Assembly (NCBI GenBank): GCA_964535825.1 | Contig: CAZHUC010000001.1 | Coordinates: forward strand, 372,001 to 436,000 | DNA from: CAZAQK01 sp964535825 | Lineage (GTDB): Bacteria > Pseudomonadota > Alphaproteobacteria > Rickettsiales > SXRF01 | Reading direction: 5' to 3' | DNA length: 64,000 bases | Part shown: positions 34,897-44,115 of the stretch, one piece after another | How positions within the stretch are numbered: the first letter of the stretch is position 1 | Layout: each line of letters opens with the position of its first letter | The notes under the pieces: model-generated | What the model was told of the DNA's origin: nothing | Databases searched by the model: none | Seen by the model: only the letters and a program-made list of their open reading frames with translations | Made by a program: the position numbers and the translations under genes

Positions 34897-35059
34897 TGCC
34901 TTGCTGTGGCGATTGATGGGAAACGGATGCGAGAGACCGGCGTGCCTTACGCAATGAAACAAGGCTCATGCAAACCATGGTAAGCATTATTAGAGCAGCA
35001 ATAAGGAATGACGGCCATACATAGAGCGCATATCCACCCATGTGCCAAAAATCTTCCAT
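34886..35059 (-). CDS. ccmD: Heme exporter small membrane protein CcmD
   Basis: A 57-residue ORF found by translating the spacer upstream of ccmE. It begins MEDFWHMGGYALYVWPSF, the almost invariant CcmD start, has one membrane segment (about 13-35), then a basic cytoplasmic stretch SLRKARRSL. CcmD holds CcmC and CcmE together for heme loading. AGGAGA (35067-35072) is placed 7 nt before the ATG. Its 3' end overlaps ccmE by 11 bp. ccmC, its usual upstream neighbour, is not in the window, while ccmA and ccmB are at 57.7-58.9 kb. Confidence 0.92.
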   Translation of the reverse strand: MEDFWHMGGYALYVWPSFLIAALIMLTMVCMSLVSLRKARRSLASVSHQSPQQGNEA

Positions 35060-35116
35060 GCTTGAATCTCCTTTTTCGTAGTTTTTTTGCTAGGGTTGTG
35101 TGGTTCAGTCAAGTAT

Positions 35117-35184
35117 AAATATCTAAATATTTCAGTGGATTAATATATATTTACTATTGCTTTAGAAAGTTCATGCAGTATAAT
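35117..35184 (+). promoter_or_regulatory. virB8 promoter and AT-rich inverted repeat
   Basis: TTGCTT (35157-35162), 16 bp, TATAAT (35179-35184) is the best promoter seen in the window and lies 41 bp before the GTG of virB8. Upstream, the inverted repeat AAATAT-N4-ATATTT (35117-35132) sits in a very AT-rich stretch and could be an operator or UP-like element. The 166-bp divergent spacer holds no other gene. Confidence 0.55.
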
Positions 35185-35225
35185 GACCCAGTTAAGCCGA
35201 TGGAAAATATACATAGAATGTAGCA

Positions 35226-35954
35226 GTGACCGATACAACAAAAATTCCTCCCGCAGAATATACTGAAATTGCTGACAAAATCAGGTCGGGCGAATATTTC
35301 CGTGAATCACAGACCATTTACGATGCCACCGTGCATGACATGATGTCGGAACGTTATTTCTATGTACTCATCACCTGTATCGCTTTCCTGATATTCGTTG
35401 TTACTTTTGTTGCCATGCAGGGCTTGTATCCTCTGGACAGGCTTGAGCCGTTCATTGTTAAGGCAGAAGATCTGGTTGAAGAAGTGCCGCGTATCAGAAC
35501 GCTGATGGCCAGCAAGGGAGATGATGTTGAAGAATCACTAATGAAATTCGTGGTCAGCAACTATGTGATACTGCGCGAAGGCTATAATATCAGCACCATT
35601 GATAAAAGTATGAATGGTATCAAGGCGCAAAGTACCCCGAAGGTTTTTGAAGAATTTCAGCAATATATAGACCCGTCAAACCCTGAAAGCCCGATCAAGC
35701 TCTATCAGAGGCACACGGTAAAAACTATTAAGGTGCTGGTTGTGAAGCTGATACCGCAGGATGAGGAATATGGCGCCGAGGTACTTTATGAAGCGACACT
35801 TGAAAGCAAGTCGGAGCAAAAAAAGTCACGCTGGCAGGCAAATATTGCTTTTAACTACTCTGGCATTACGGTAGATGAGAATAGGGCTGGTGCGAAGCAA
35901 CTCAGCTTCACGGTTACAAGCTATGAAAACAAGCTGTTGCAGGATATTAAATGA
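35226..35954 (+). CDS. virB8: Type IV secretion protein VirB8
   Basis: Inner-membrane assembly factor of type IV secretion systems. The 242 residues have a cytoplasmic N-terminus (1-40), one membrane segment (about 43-65, FYVLITCIAFLIFVVTFVAM), and a periplasmic NTF2-like domain with MKFVVSNYVILREGYN, YQRHTVKTIKVLVVKL and WQANIAFNYSG. This matches the Rickettsiales-type and general VirB8 family. The start is GTG; no in-frame ATG precedes the membrane segment at a sensible place. virB9 overlaps by 4 bp. No other vir gene follows: gpsA comes next. Confidence 0.88.
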   Translation: MTDTTKIPPAEYTEIADKIRSGEYFRESQTIYDATVHDMMSERYFYVLITCIAFLIFVVTFVAMQGLYPLDRLEPFIVKAEDLVEEVPRIRTLMASKGDDVEESLMKFVVSNYVILREGYNISTIDKSMNGIKAQSTPKVFEEFQQYIDPSNPESPIKLYQRHTVKTIKVLVVKLIPQDEEYGAEVLYEATLESKSEQKKSRWQANIAFNYSGITVDENRAGAKQLSFTVTSYENKLLQDIK

Positions 35955-36703
35955 AAATAGTTTCCAGGTTTTTCCTTCTTTCCTTATTCATGGTGTTCGC
36001 AGCTGATAATGCACATGCTGTCAGGGAATCAAAACCGATCAAGGTGGATCACCGCGTACGCACCATCATGTACCAGCAGGATCAGGTGTATAAGTATGTT
36101 GGCCACTTCCGCTACCAGACATCCATAGAATTCGGACCGGACGAAGTGATCGGAACGATATCCATGGGAGATTCTACCGCATGGATGCTGAATCCATCCG
36201 GCAACCGTCTGTTCCTGAAGCCGCTGGAGCAGGATGCCACAACGAACATGACGCTTATCACCAATAAAAGGGTTTACCTGTTTGAACTTCATGCCCGCGA
36301 AACGGATGATATCAATGATCGGGATATGGTGTTCATCCTCCGCTTCATCTATCCGGAAGAAGATAACCTCTCCATCACCAAATATCTGGATACCGTGCCT
36401 GTTCCTGATCTGGAAAAGGACGGCGATAAGTATAATTTCAATTATACCATCTCTGGCACGGATGAGATCGCACCGGTGCGTATCTTTGACGATGGCGAAT
36501 TCACCTATTTTGAATTCAAGGACAAAAATGCCGAAGTTCCAGCCTTTTTCTGGGTTGATGCAAATGGCGAGGAATCACTCATCAATTATCGCACCAGAGG
36601 TGATTACATCGTGGTAGAACGTGTTGCCAGTAAATACACCCTGCGTCATGGCAGGGATATTGTCTGCGTGTTCAATGAAGCACGGCTGGCAAAAGCGCAG
36701 TAA
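35951..36703 (+). CDS. virB9: Type IV secretion protein VirB9
   Basis: Periplasmic or outer-membrane core component of type IV secretion systems. A signal peptide (1-23, ending DNAHA) leads a 250-residue VirB9/TrbG/CagX protein: VYKYVGHFRYQTSIEFGPDEVI and ISMGDSTAWML near the N-terminus, NRLFLKPLEQDATTNMTLIT, RVYLFELHA, then a C-terminal beta domain ending VVERVASKYTLRHGRDIVCVFN. The last pattern is the typical VirB9 end. It is coupled to virB8. virB7, virB10, virB11 and virD4 are absent from the window. Confidence 0.9.
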   Translation: MKIVSRFFLLSLFMVFAADNAHAVRESKPIKVDHRVRTIMYQQDQVYKYVGHFRYQTSIEFGPDEVIGTISMGDSTAWMLNPSGNRLFLKPLEQDATTNMTLITNKRVYLFELHARETDDINDRDMVFILRFIYPEEDNLSITKYLDTVPVPDLEKDGDKYNFNYTISGTDEIAPVRIFDDGEFTYFEFKDKNAEVPAFFWVDANGEESLINYRTRGDYIVVERVASKYTLRHGRDIVCVFNEARLAKAQ

Positions 36704-36711
36704 CGCGGGTC

Positions 36712-37746
36712 ATGAAAAAGAACTATAGTGTAGGTGTCATTGGGGGCGGTGCTTGGGGCACTGCGCTCAGTATATTAGCGAACAGGGCGGGCAGCTCTGT
36801 AATGCTTGGCACGCGCAATAGCAATGTGGTGCAGTCTATTCAGGAAAAGCGCAGTAATGAGGTATATCTGCCTTCCATCTTTATCGATCCGAACATTAAG
36901 GTAACAGACCGCCTGCTTGATGTATGCCGTAGCGATGTGTTGATACTGGCTGTGCCAGCCAATGTGCTACGCTCTGCCTGTATTCACATTTCCGATATGC
37001 TTGATACTAGCGTGCCAGTTGTAATCGCCAGTAAAGGTATTGAGCGTGGTAGCCTGATGCTGATGAGCGAGGTTGCGACTTCTATTCTTCCCAAGAACCC
37101 TATCGGCATAATATCCGGGCCAAACTTTGCTGATGAAGCAGCGAAGGGTCTGCCAACAGCTACAACCATAGCAAGTACAGATAATGCCGTACTCGATATG
37201 CTCACCTATGCCATCGGTGGTCGCTTATTCAGGCCATACACCACTAATGATATTATCGGCACACAGATTGGCGGTGCAGCTAAGAACGTGGTTGCCATTG
37301 CCTGCGGTATTGCACTTGGCAAACAAATGGGAGAGAACGCAAAAGCAGCGCTTATTACCCGCGGCTTTGCAGAGATAGCCCGCCTTGCGATCGCAAAAGG
37401 TGGTAAATACGAAACACTCATGGGTCTTTCTGGTCTTGGAGATCTGTTGCTTACCTGTGGCAGCACGAAGTCGCGTAACATGTCGTTCGGCGTATCCATT
37501 GGTCAGGGCAAAAAGAAAGATGATATCCTGCAAACCCGTGGCCGTACGGCAACTGAGGGTGTGATAGTCTCTGAGTCCGTATCGAAGTTAGCACGGAAGC
37601 TCGATGTGCCGATGCCTATCTGTGATTCAATTTATAGAATTTTATTTGAAGATGCCCCGCTAGACCAGATCATTCAAGATCTTCTGGAGCGCCCATTCTC
37701 GAACGAAGGAATGCTCTCAGAGCCTAAAAATGCCGCTGGATTTTGA
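36712..37746 (+). CDS. gpsA: Glycerol-3-phosphate dehydrogenase [NAD(P)+]
   Basis: Makes sn-glycerol 3-phosphate from dihydroxyacetone phosphate for phospholipids. The 344 residues open with the Rossmann motif VGVIGGGAWGTALSI. ISGPNFADEAAKGLPTA and AAKNVVAIACGIA hold the catalytic Lys, and LMGLSGLGDLLLTC the substrate-binding region. It lies 8 bp after virB9 and overlaps nadA by 17 bp, so all four genes virB8-virB9-gpsA-nadA may form one transcript. A glycerol-1-phosphate dehydrogenase-like protein with the opposite stereochemistry is encoded at 59.6 kb. Confidence 0.96.
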   Translation: MKKNYSVGVIGGGAWGTALSILANRAGSSVMLGTRNSNVVQSIQEKRSNEVYLPSIFIDPNIKVTDRLLDVCRSDVLILAVPANVLRSACIHISDMLDTSVPVVIASKGIERGSLMLMSEVATSILPKNPIGIISGPNFADEAAKGLPTATTIASTDNAVLDMLTYAIGGRLFRPYTTNDIIGTQIGGAAKNVVAIACGIALGKQMGENAKAALITRGFAEIARLAIAKGGKYETLMGLSGLGDLLLTCGSTKSRNMSFGVSIGQGKKKDDILQTRGRTATEGVIVSESVSKLARKLDVPMPICDSIYRILFEDAPLDQIIQDLLERPFSNEGMLSEPKNAAGF

Positions 37747-38680
37747 AGAAGAGATAGACCGGCTGCGGAAACAGCAGAACGCCGTGATCCTTGCCCATTA
37801 TTATCAGGATGATGAGATACAGGATATTGCCGATTTCGTTGGCGATTCATTGGACCTTGCCAGAAAAGCTGCCGCTACTGATGCGGATGTCATCGTTTTT
37901 TCAGGCGTGCGCTTTATGGCCGAAGGCGCAAAGATCCTCAACCCCACAAAAAAAGTGCTGATACCTGATATGGAGGCAGGATGTTCACTGGAAGATTCAT
38001 GCCAACCTAAAGACTTCAGCAAATTTAAAGCCGCACATCCGGATCATACAGTAGTGACCTACATCAACTGCTCCGCAGAGATAAAGGCACTGTCTGATAT
38101 TATCGTTACCTCTAGCAACGCAGAGGCTATCATTGCCCAGCTACCACGAGATGAGAAGATCATCTTCGCGCCCGATAAATATCTGGGCGATTATCTGAAC
38201 AAAAAGACCGGCCATAATATGCTGCTCTGGAATGGCAGCTGTATGGTGCATGAACGTTTCTCTGAGCAAGAATTAGTAAAACTAAAAACCCGCCACCCAA
38301 ATGCACATATCATTGCACATCCGGAATGTCCTGCTGGTTTGCTGCAATATGCTAAGCATGTGGGTTCTACCTCATCGCTCATTCGTTATGCCGAGCAGAA
38401 TCACGGAAAAGAATTCATTGTGCTGACTGAGCCGGGAATCTTTCATGAGATGAAAAAACGCTCGCCGGGTAGCCAGTTCTATCCTGTGCCAGGTATTGCT
38501 GAAGGCAGCTGTATCTCTTGCAATAACTGCCCGTATATGAAATTGAACTCGTTGGAAAAGATCTATCACTGCATGAAGAATAATTCGCCAGCGATAGAGC
38601 TGGATGCAGAACTTATGATAAAAGCTAAACGGCCGCTGGACAGAATGTTAGAAATGTCAGCCAACATTTCCAGAGTTTAA
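37730..38680 (+). CDS. nadA: Quinolinate synthase A
   Basis: Condenses iminoaspartate and dihydroxyacetone phosphate into quinolinate for NAD, using a [4Fe-4S] cluster. The 316 residues show the family start QNAVILAHYYQDDEIQDIAD and the three cluster cysteines in YINCSAEIKA, HPECPAG and GSCISCNNCPYM. MEAGCSLEDSC is a further conserved stretch. The partners nadB and nadC are not nearby. It overlaps gpsA by 17 bp, and its stop shares TTAA with the convergent glycosyltransferase. Confidence 0.96.
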   Translation: MPLDFEEEIDRLRKQQNAVILAHYYQDDEIQDIADFVGDSLDLARKAAATDADVIVFSGVRFMAEGAKILNPTKKVLIPDMEAGCSLEDSCQPKDFSKFKAAHPDHTVVTYINCSAEIKALSDIIVTSSNAEAIIAQLPRDEKIIFAPDKYLGDYLNKKTGHNMLLWNGSCMVHERFSEQELVKLKTRHPNAHIIAHPECPAGLLQYAKHVGSTSSLIRYAEQNHGKEFIVLTEPGIFHEMKKRSPGSQFYPVPGIAEGSCISCNNCPYMKLNSLEKIYHCMKNNSPAIELDAELMIKAKRPLDRMLEMSANISRV

Positions 38681-39834
38681 GGCAGCAGTTCCCGATATAC
38701 TTCCATTGTTTTCTGGCACATCGCATCAGTAGAGAAGTTCTGCGCGTTGTGTGTCGAATGGTAGGCAAGGTTGAACATATCTTCTTCCGGCAAAGCCAGC
38801 GCATGTTCGACGACGCGTGCAAGCTGCTCCACATCACCGGGAGACACCAGCCAGCCGGTAACATCAGGAATGACAGTTTCCATAGAGCCGCCATGGTTAG
38901 TGGCAACCAATGGCCTGCCCATGGCCTGCGCTTCCAGTGATATGCGGCCGAATGCCTCGGGTTCAATAGAGGTGGCAACCACCAGCTTGGACAGCATATA
39001 GGCTTCTGCCATGTGGTAAGTATGCGGTGCGATACGCACATGTCCTGCAAGGTCATTGGACAGGATGAATTCTTCCAGCTCATCGCGGTATGTGCCATGG
39101 CCTTTATCATCACCCAGAATCACTGCAAAGAAATTGCGGTGTGGCAGGGTGGCAAGTGCTTTCAGGAACACGTCCTGTCCTTTCCAACGTGTGATACGGC
39201 CGGGGAATAATATAAGCGGCAGTGACTCTGGTAAATGCCATTCCTTGCTCAATTCTATCATCCGCGTAGGCGAATAATTCGCAGGATTGAATAATTTAAG
39301 ATCCACACCGCGATGGATGATACGCAGCTTGTCCATATTCATTTTATAATTATTCTGAATGTGATCTGCGATGAAATTGGAAATGGCAATAACACGCTCG
39401 CCACGCGTCATAATGGCATTATATCTGCGTTTCCATTTATTCTGAATATTATATGTGCCGTGAAAGGTGGTAACAAAATGGCAACCGGTGCGCTGTGCAG
39501 CAAGCCATGCAGACCAGGCTGGTGCGCGTGAGCGCGCGTGGATGATATCAACCTTATGTTTGCGGATAAGGCTTTCCAGCCGCCATGCGTTGGCCCAGAT
39601 CTTAAAAGGATTCTTGCTGGCGAGCGGCATGGTGATGTGTGTTGCACCGGTGCGTGCCAGCGGTGTCACCATGGCGCCGCCTTCAGAGGCAACCAGTGCT
39701 TTCCAGCCAGACTGTGTAATGGCGCGCGCGATCTCTACGGTGCCGCGCTCAACACCACCACTGCGCATTTCTGGCAAAACTTGCAAGATAACTGGCTGTT
39801 TGACTATCTTTGGCTTTAATTGCGTTTTATACAT
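38677..39834 (-). CDS. Glycosyltransferase family 4
   Basis: A 385-residue GT-B enzyme. The N-terminal domain has VLPEMRSGGVERGTVEIARA, typical of lipopolysaccharide-core and capsule family 4 enzymes, and VDIIHARSRAPAWSAWLA. The C-terminal nucleotide-sugar domain has LFPGRITRWKGQDVFLKAL and EPEAFGRISLEAQAMGRPLVATNHGG (the E-x7-E motif). The ATG at 39834 is preferred over a GTG at 39858. Surface glycan synthesis is likely, but the precise linkage is unknown. The gene is divergent from the hydrolase gene next to it. Confidence 0.86.
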   Translation of the reverse strand: MYKTQLKPKIVKQPVILQVLPEMRSGGVERGTVEIARAITQSGWKALVASEGGAMVTPLARTGATHITMPLASKNPFKIWANAWRLESLIRKHKVDIIHARSRAPAWSAWLAAQRTGCHFVTTFHGTYNIQNKWKRRYNAIMTRGERVIAISNFIADHIQNNYKMNMDKLRIIHRGVDLKLFNPANYSPTRMIELSKEWHLPESLPLILFPGRITRWKGQDVFLKALATLPHRNFFAVILGDDKGHGTYRDELEEFILSNDLAGHVRIAPHTYHMAEAYMLSKLVVATSIEPEAFGRISLEAQAMGRPLVATNHGGSMETVIPDVTGWLVSPGDVEQLARVVEHALALPEEDMFNLAYHSTHNAQNFSTDAMCQKTMEVYRELLP

Positions 39835-39872
39835 GTGTTGAACATAGATGAGTGGCACTAAAGGCTGTAAAG

Positions 39873-40655
39873 ATGAACCCTGACTCCGTCAAGCATAAAA
39901 CCCCCTCCATACTCAGTCTGCATGATGGCAGGCAGCTGGCCTATTACCTTACGGAAGGTAAATTGCCGTGCGTCATCTTCATGGGTGGCTTCAAATCAGA
40001 CATGACCGGCTCAAAGGCACTGACGCTTGAAACTCTTTGCCAGCAACGCGGTCAGCGATTCATTCGGTTCGATTATACGGGTCATGGTCAGTCCAATGGT
40101 GATTTCAGGGACGGAACGATCGGCTCATGGCAGCAGGATGTACTGGCTGTGCTGGATCAGCTTGGTGCAGATAAAAATATTCTGGTGGGCTCTAGTATGG
40201 GCGCATGGCAAATGCTGCTTGCGACGAAGGCGAGGCCAAAGCAGGTGGCGGCGCTTGTGGGCATAGCCAGCGCACCGGATTTCACAGAAAAACTTATCTG
40301 GCAGCAATTCTCGCCAGAGCAAAAACAAACCCTGAGCGAGAAGGGGGAGGTACTGCTTCCTTCCTGCTATGGTGAAGAGCCTTATCCCATAACGAAGCAG
40401 TTGATAGAGGATGGCAGGAAGCATCTGTTACTGGATAGGCCAATACCGATAAATGTCCCCGTGCGCCTTATCCACGGCCTCAAAGACGAGGATGTGCCGT
40501 GGGAATTCTCCGTAAAGCTGGCGCAGTGCCTGCAAAGCAATGATGTACATGTAAAATATATCAAAAACGGCGGGCACAGATTATCCGAGCCTGAGCATCT
40601 GGAAATACTCACAGAAACCGTAAAAAATCTACTGGATGAGCATTGCAAAGGTTAG
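39873..40655 (+). CDS. Alpha/beta hydrolase (ABHD10-like)
   Basis: A 260-residue alpha/beta-fold serine hydrolase. The nucleophile elbow is GSSMGAWQ, the oxyanion strand is VIFMGGFKSDMTGSKA, the acid is in GLKDEDVPW and the His in NGGHRLSEPEH. The pattern RFDYTGHGQSNGDF...GSWQQD resembles mitochondrial ABHD10 and its alphaproteobacterial relatives, which are acyl-protein or ester hydrolases. The substrate here is not predictable. The start was set at the ATG 39873, preceded by AAAGG, and not at the GTG 39852. Confidence 0.8.
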   Translation: MNPDSVKHKTPSILSLHDGRQLAYYLTEGKLPCVIFMGGFKSDMTGSKALTLETLCQQRGQRFIRFDYTGHGQSNGDFRDGTIGSWQQDVLAVLDQLGADKNILVGSSMGAWQMLLATKARPKQVAALVGIASAPDFTEKLIWQQFSPEQKQTLSEKGEVLLPSCYGEEPYPITKQLIEDGRKHLLLDRPIPINVPVRLIHGLKDEDVPWEFSVKLAQCLQSNDVHVKYIKNGGHRLSEPEHLEILTETVKNLLDEHCKG

Positions 40656-40703
40656 GGGTTTGCGCTAATTTGCGCCTTCTTAACTTCTGATAGTGCGAAT
40701 TCC

Positions 40704-41867
40704 ATGAAACCTACCAAAAAACCCAATAATCCTAATTTTTCCTCTGGCCCTTGCTCTAAACGTCCCGGCTGGTCGCTCGATGCGTTGAAGAATGCAGCCC
40801 TTGGCCGCTCACACCGTGCGAAGATCGGTAAGGAAAAGCTGGCAGAAGCCATAGAGCTCAGCAAAAAAGTGCTGGGCATGCCATCAGATTATCTGCTGGG
40901 TGTTGTTCCTGCATCTGATACCGGCGCGGTGGAAATGGCCATGTGGTCAATGCTGGGTGAGCGCGGCGTGGATGTGCTGGCGTGGGAGAGCTTTAGCTCT
41001 ATCTGGGCTTCGGATTGCAAGAACCAGCTCAAACTCAAAGATCTTAATGTTTATAAAGCGGATTTTGGCAAGCTGCCGGATCTTTCAAAAGTAGATTGTA
41101 ATCGCGACGTAGTATTCGCATGGAATGGCACGACCTCTGGTGTGCGCGTGCCGAACGCTGACTGGATACCTGATAACCGTCAGGGGCTAACCATTTGTGA
41201 TGCCACCTCGGCAGTATTTGCCATGGACCTGCCATGGAAGAAGCTGGATGTGGTGACATGGTCTTGGCAGAAGGTGCTGGGCGGTGAGGCGGCTCATGGT
41301 ATGCTCGCGCTTTCTCCGCGTGCGGTACAACGCCTGCAGACCTATACCCCAAGCTGGCCACTGCCAAAGATCTTCCAGATGACCAAAGGCGGAAAACTCA
41401 TTGAAGGTATCTTCAAGGGCGAGACCATCAACACACCATCCATGCTCTGCGTGGAAGACGTGCTGGACAGCCTGCGCTGGGTGCAAAGTTGCGGCAATGT
41501 TGCCGGGCTTGTTAAACGCTCTGAAGCGAACCTGAAAGCGATCGAGAACTGGGTAGCCAAATGCGGCTGGGCAGATTTTCTGGCCGAAGACAAGGCAACC
41601 CGCTCCTGCACCTCTATTTGCCTGAAGATAGTTGACCCTTGGTATCAGGGGCTTTCGGATGAAGCCAAAGCAGAAGGCGCGAAGAAAATTGCCTCCATGC
41701 TGGAAAAAGAAGGCGTGGCCTATGACATTGGCGCATATCGCGATGCTCCTGCGGGCCTGCGCATCTGGGGTGGTTCAACGGTTGAGACCTCGGATATCGA
41801 GGCGCTTCTGCCATGGCTCGATTGGGCATGGGGTGAAGTAAAAGCCACCATGGCGAAAGCTGCGTAA
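40704..41867 (+). CDS. serC: Phosphoserine aminotransferase
   Basis: PLP enzyme converting 3-phosphohydroxypyruvate to phosphoserine. The 387 residues carry the alphaproteobacterial SerC start NNPNFSSGPCSKRPGWSL, the ASDTGAVEMAMWSMLG phosphate loop and the PLP Lys in TWSWQKVLGGEAAHGM. The C-terminal half is intact (GLRIWGGSTVE). serA follows after 27 bp, so serine synthesis steps one and two are paired. Confidence 0.95.
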   Translation: MKPTKKPNNPNFSSGPCSKRPGWSLDALKNAALGRSHRAKIGKEKLAEAIELSKKVLGMPSDYLLGVVPASDTGAVEMAMWSMLGERGVDVLAWESFSSIWASDCKNQLKLKDLNVYKADFGKLPDLSKVDCNRDVVFAWNGTTSGVRVPNADWIPDNRQGLTICDATSAVFAMDLPWKKLDVVTWSWQKVLGGEAAHGMLALSPRAVQRLQTYTPSWPLPKIFQMTKGGKLIEGIFKGETINTPSMLCVEDVLDSLRWVQSCGNVAGLVKRSEANLKAIENWVAKCGWADFLAEDKATRSCTSICLKIVDPWYQGLSDEAKAEGAKKIASMLEKEGVAYDIGAYRDAPAGLRIWGGSTVETSDIEALLPWLDWAWGEVKATMAKAA

Positions 41868-41894
41868 TCAATTTTATATTAATGGATAGATACA

Positions 41895-43469
41895 ATGCCT
41901 AAAGTACTAATAGCCGATAAATTAAGCCAGCAAGCCATCGAAGAGTTTGAAAAGCGCGGTGTAAAAGCCGAGGTTAAAACCGGTCTGGCTGTAGAAGAAC
42001 TGCTCAAGATAGTAGGGGAGTATGATGGTGTTGCCATTCGCTCCGCTACCAAAATAACCAAAGATGTACTGGCTGCTGCCAAAAAACTCAAAGTGGTGGG
42101 CCGTGCAGGTATCGGCGTTGATAACGTGGATATTCCAGCCGCAACTGCCAGCGGCGTGGTGGTGATGAATACACCGTTTGGTAATTCCATTACGACGGCT
42201 GAGCATAGCATCGCGCTGATGATGTCGCTTGCTCGCCAGATACCAGAAGCCAACGCATCTACCCATGCCGGCAAATGGGAAAAGAACAAATTCATGGGCG
42301 TGGAGCTTTCCGGCAAAACGCTGGGGCTCATTGGTTGCGGTAATATTGGTTCTATCGTGGCTGATCGTGCACAAGGCCTTAAAATGAAGGTGGTGGTGTA
42401 TGATCCATTCCTCTCTAAAGAACGCGCCGAAGCGATCAATGTAGAAAAAGTTGAGCTGGATGCACTTCTGCAGCGTGCTGATTTCATCAGCCTGCATACA
42501 CCGCTGACCGAAACCACTAAAAATATTTTGAATAAAAAGACACTCGGTATGTGCAAAAAAGGCGTGCGTATCATCAATTGCGCGCGTGGCGGCCTTGTGA
42601 ATGAAGCTGACCTGAAGGCAGCTATTGAATCTGGCCATGTGGCAGGTGCTGCGTTCGACGTGTTCGAGGAAGAACCGGCTAAATCGAACGTACTCTTTGG
42701 CATGCCTCAGGTTGTTTGCACACCGCATCTTGGCGCATCCACCACGGAAGCACAGGAAAATGTGGCCGTGCAGGTAGCTGAACAGATGGCTGACTATCTC
42801 ACGAATGGCGCTGTAAGCAATGCGCTGAACATTCCATCCATGTCGGCAGAAGATGCTGCGAAGCTGAAACCATACCTTACGCTGGCAGACCAACTCGGCA
42901 GTTTCACCGGCCAGCTCACGGAAACCGGCCTGAAGCAAATTAAAGTTGATTATGAGGGAACAGCCAGCAAGCTGAACACCAAACCACTGACCGCTGTGAT
43001 CCTGAAAGGTATCCTTGCGCCGCAGATGGAAGGTGTGAACATGGTGAATGCGCCTGTGGTGGCCAAAGATCGCAATATCGAAGTCAGCGGCACAAGCCAT
43101 GACCGCAAGAGCGACTATAGCACACTCATCCGCATCACAGTGGTTACAGAGCGTGGCACTCGCACCGTTGCCGGCACATTATTTGCCGACAAACCACGCG
43201 TGGTTGAAGTAAGTGGCATTCGTCTGGAAGCAGGCCTCGGTAAGATCATGCTTTATGTGAACAATGATGACAAGCCCGGCCTTATCGGTGGTGTGGGTAC
43301 GATCCTTGGTAAGGCTGGCATCAACGTGGCGAACTTCCATCTTGGCCGTAACGATACGCATAATGAAGCCATTGCATTGGTTGAAGTGGATAATACCATT
43401 CCTGCCAAAGTGCTTGCTGAGATCGAGAAGTTACCAAATGTACGTCAGGTGAAATTACTGGGGTTCTGA
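41895..43469 (+). CDS. serA: D-3-phosphoglycerate dehydrogenase
   Basis: First step of serine synthesis. The 524 residues form the long SerA type: NAD-binding Rossmann motif GLIGCGNIGSIVADRA, catalytic Arg in INCARGGLVNEADL, Glu in FDVFEEEPA and His in CTPHLGAST. An intervening (ASB) domain follows at about 320-445, and a C-terminal ACT domain (about 450-524) binds serine for feedback in many homologues. It is transcribed with serC and directly precedes the GST gene. A 392-codon open frame on the opposite strand is a shadow. Confidence 0.96.
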   Translation: MPKVLIADKLSQQAIEEFEKRGVKAEVKTGLAVEELLKIVGEYDGVAIRSATKITKDVLAAAKKLKVVGRAGIGVDNVDIPAATASGVVVMNTPFGNSITTAEHSIALMMSLARQIPEANASTHAGKWEKNKFMGVELSGKTLGLIGCGNIGSIVADRAQGLKMKVVVYDPFLSKERAEAINVEKVELDALLQRADFISLHTPLTETTKNILNKKTLGMCKKGVRIINCARGGLVNEADLKAAIESGHVAGAAFDVFEEEPAKSNVLFGMPQVVCTPHLGASTTEAQENVAVQVAEQMADYLTNGAVSNALNIPSMSAEDAAKLKPYLTLADQLGSFTGQLTETGLKQIKVDYEGTASKLNTKPLTAVILKGILAPQMEGVNMVNAPVVAKDRNIEVSGTSHDRKSDYSTLIRITVVTERGTRTVAGTLFADKPRVVEVSGIRLEAGLGKIMLYVNNDDKPGLIGGVGTILGKAGINVANFHLGRNDTHNEAIALVEVDNTIPAKVLAEIEKLPNVRQVKLLGF

Positions 43470-43470
43470 T

Positions 43471-44076
43471 ATGAAGCTGTTCTATTCGACCAATTCTCCC
43501 TATGCACGCAAGTGTCGCGTGGTTGTTATGGAAAAGGGATTGCAGGATAAGGTCGAATTTATAAATCGCTTCCCGCTTGAGACTCCCATTCCATCTGATC
43601 TGGTGGCGGCCAACCCTCTGGGACGTGTTCCTGCACTTATCACTAGTGAAGGAATGTCGCTGACGGAAAGCACCGTTATCTGTGATTATCTGGATTCATT
43701 CTCCAAGCCACGCCTGATTCCACAGGAAGGTAATGAGCGCTATATGGTGCTTGGTATCGCCGCCTTAACGGATGGCATTATGGATGCCGCCGTGCAGTGT
43801 GTATTGGAAAAACGCAAGCCTGAGGGCACGCAAAGCATGGATTGGATCGCCCGCAAGGAAGAATCCATTGTGCGTACGCTGGAACTATTGGCAGCACATG
43901 CTCCAGATAAAGACGAGCCTCTTAGCATGGCTACCATAAGCCTTGCGGTAGCCCTGAGTTATGTCAGCTTCCGCCTGCCGCACCTGCAATGGGAACAGAA
44001 ATACCCAGAACTTGCTGCATGGCACAAGCACTTCTCCGGCCGCCCATCAATGCAGGAAACTCAACCGGTTAGCTGA
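43471..44076 (+). CDS. Glutathione S-transferase family protein
   Basis: A 201-residue protein with an N-terminal thioredoxin-like domain, MKLFYSTNSPYARKCRVV, where Ser/Tyr/Cys residues sit at the glutathione thiol site, and the glutathione-binding LTESTVICDYLD (the ES motif). An all-helical C-terminal domain follows. YibF-like bacterial GSTs look like this. It starts one base after serA, so it is coupled to the serine genes. The substrate is unknown. Confidence 0.85.
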   Translation: MKLFYSTNSPYARKCRVVVMEKGLQDKVEFINRFPLETPIPSDLVAANPLGRVPALITSEGMSLTESTVICDYLDSFSKPRLIPQEGNERYMVLGIAALTDGIMDAAVQCVLEKRKPEGTQSMDWIARKEESIVRTLELLAAHAPDKDEPLSMATISLAVALSYVSFRLPHLQWEQKYPELAAWHKHFSGRPSMQETQPVS

Positions 44077-44115
44077 CTGACATAAAACCTTCATTATTTA
44101 TCGATTGAGTCTTAG

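Noticed and set aside
41922..43100. 392-codon open frame on the minus strand opposite serA
   Set aside because: Composition is Cys/His/Phe-rich without motifs, and it lies entirely inside a certain gene, serA. Long antisense frames arise from codon bias.
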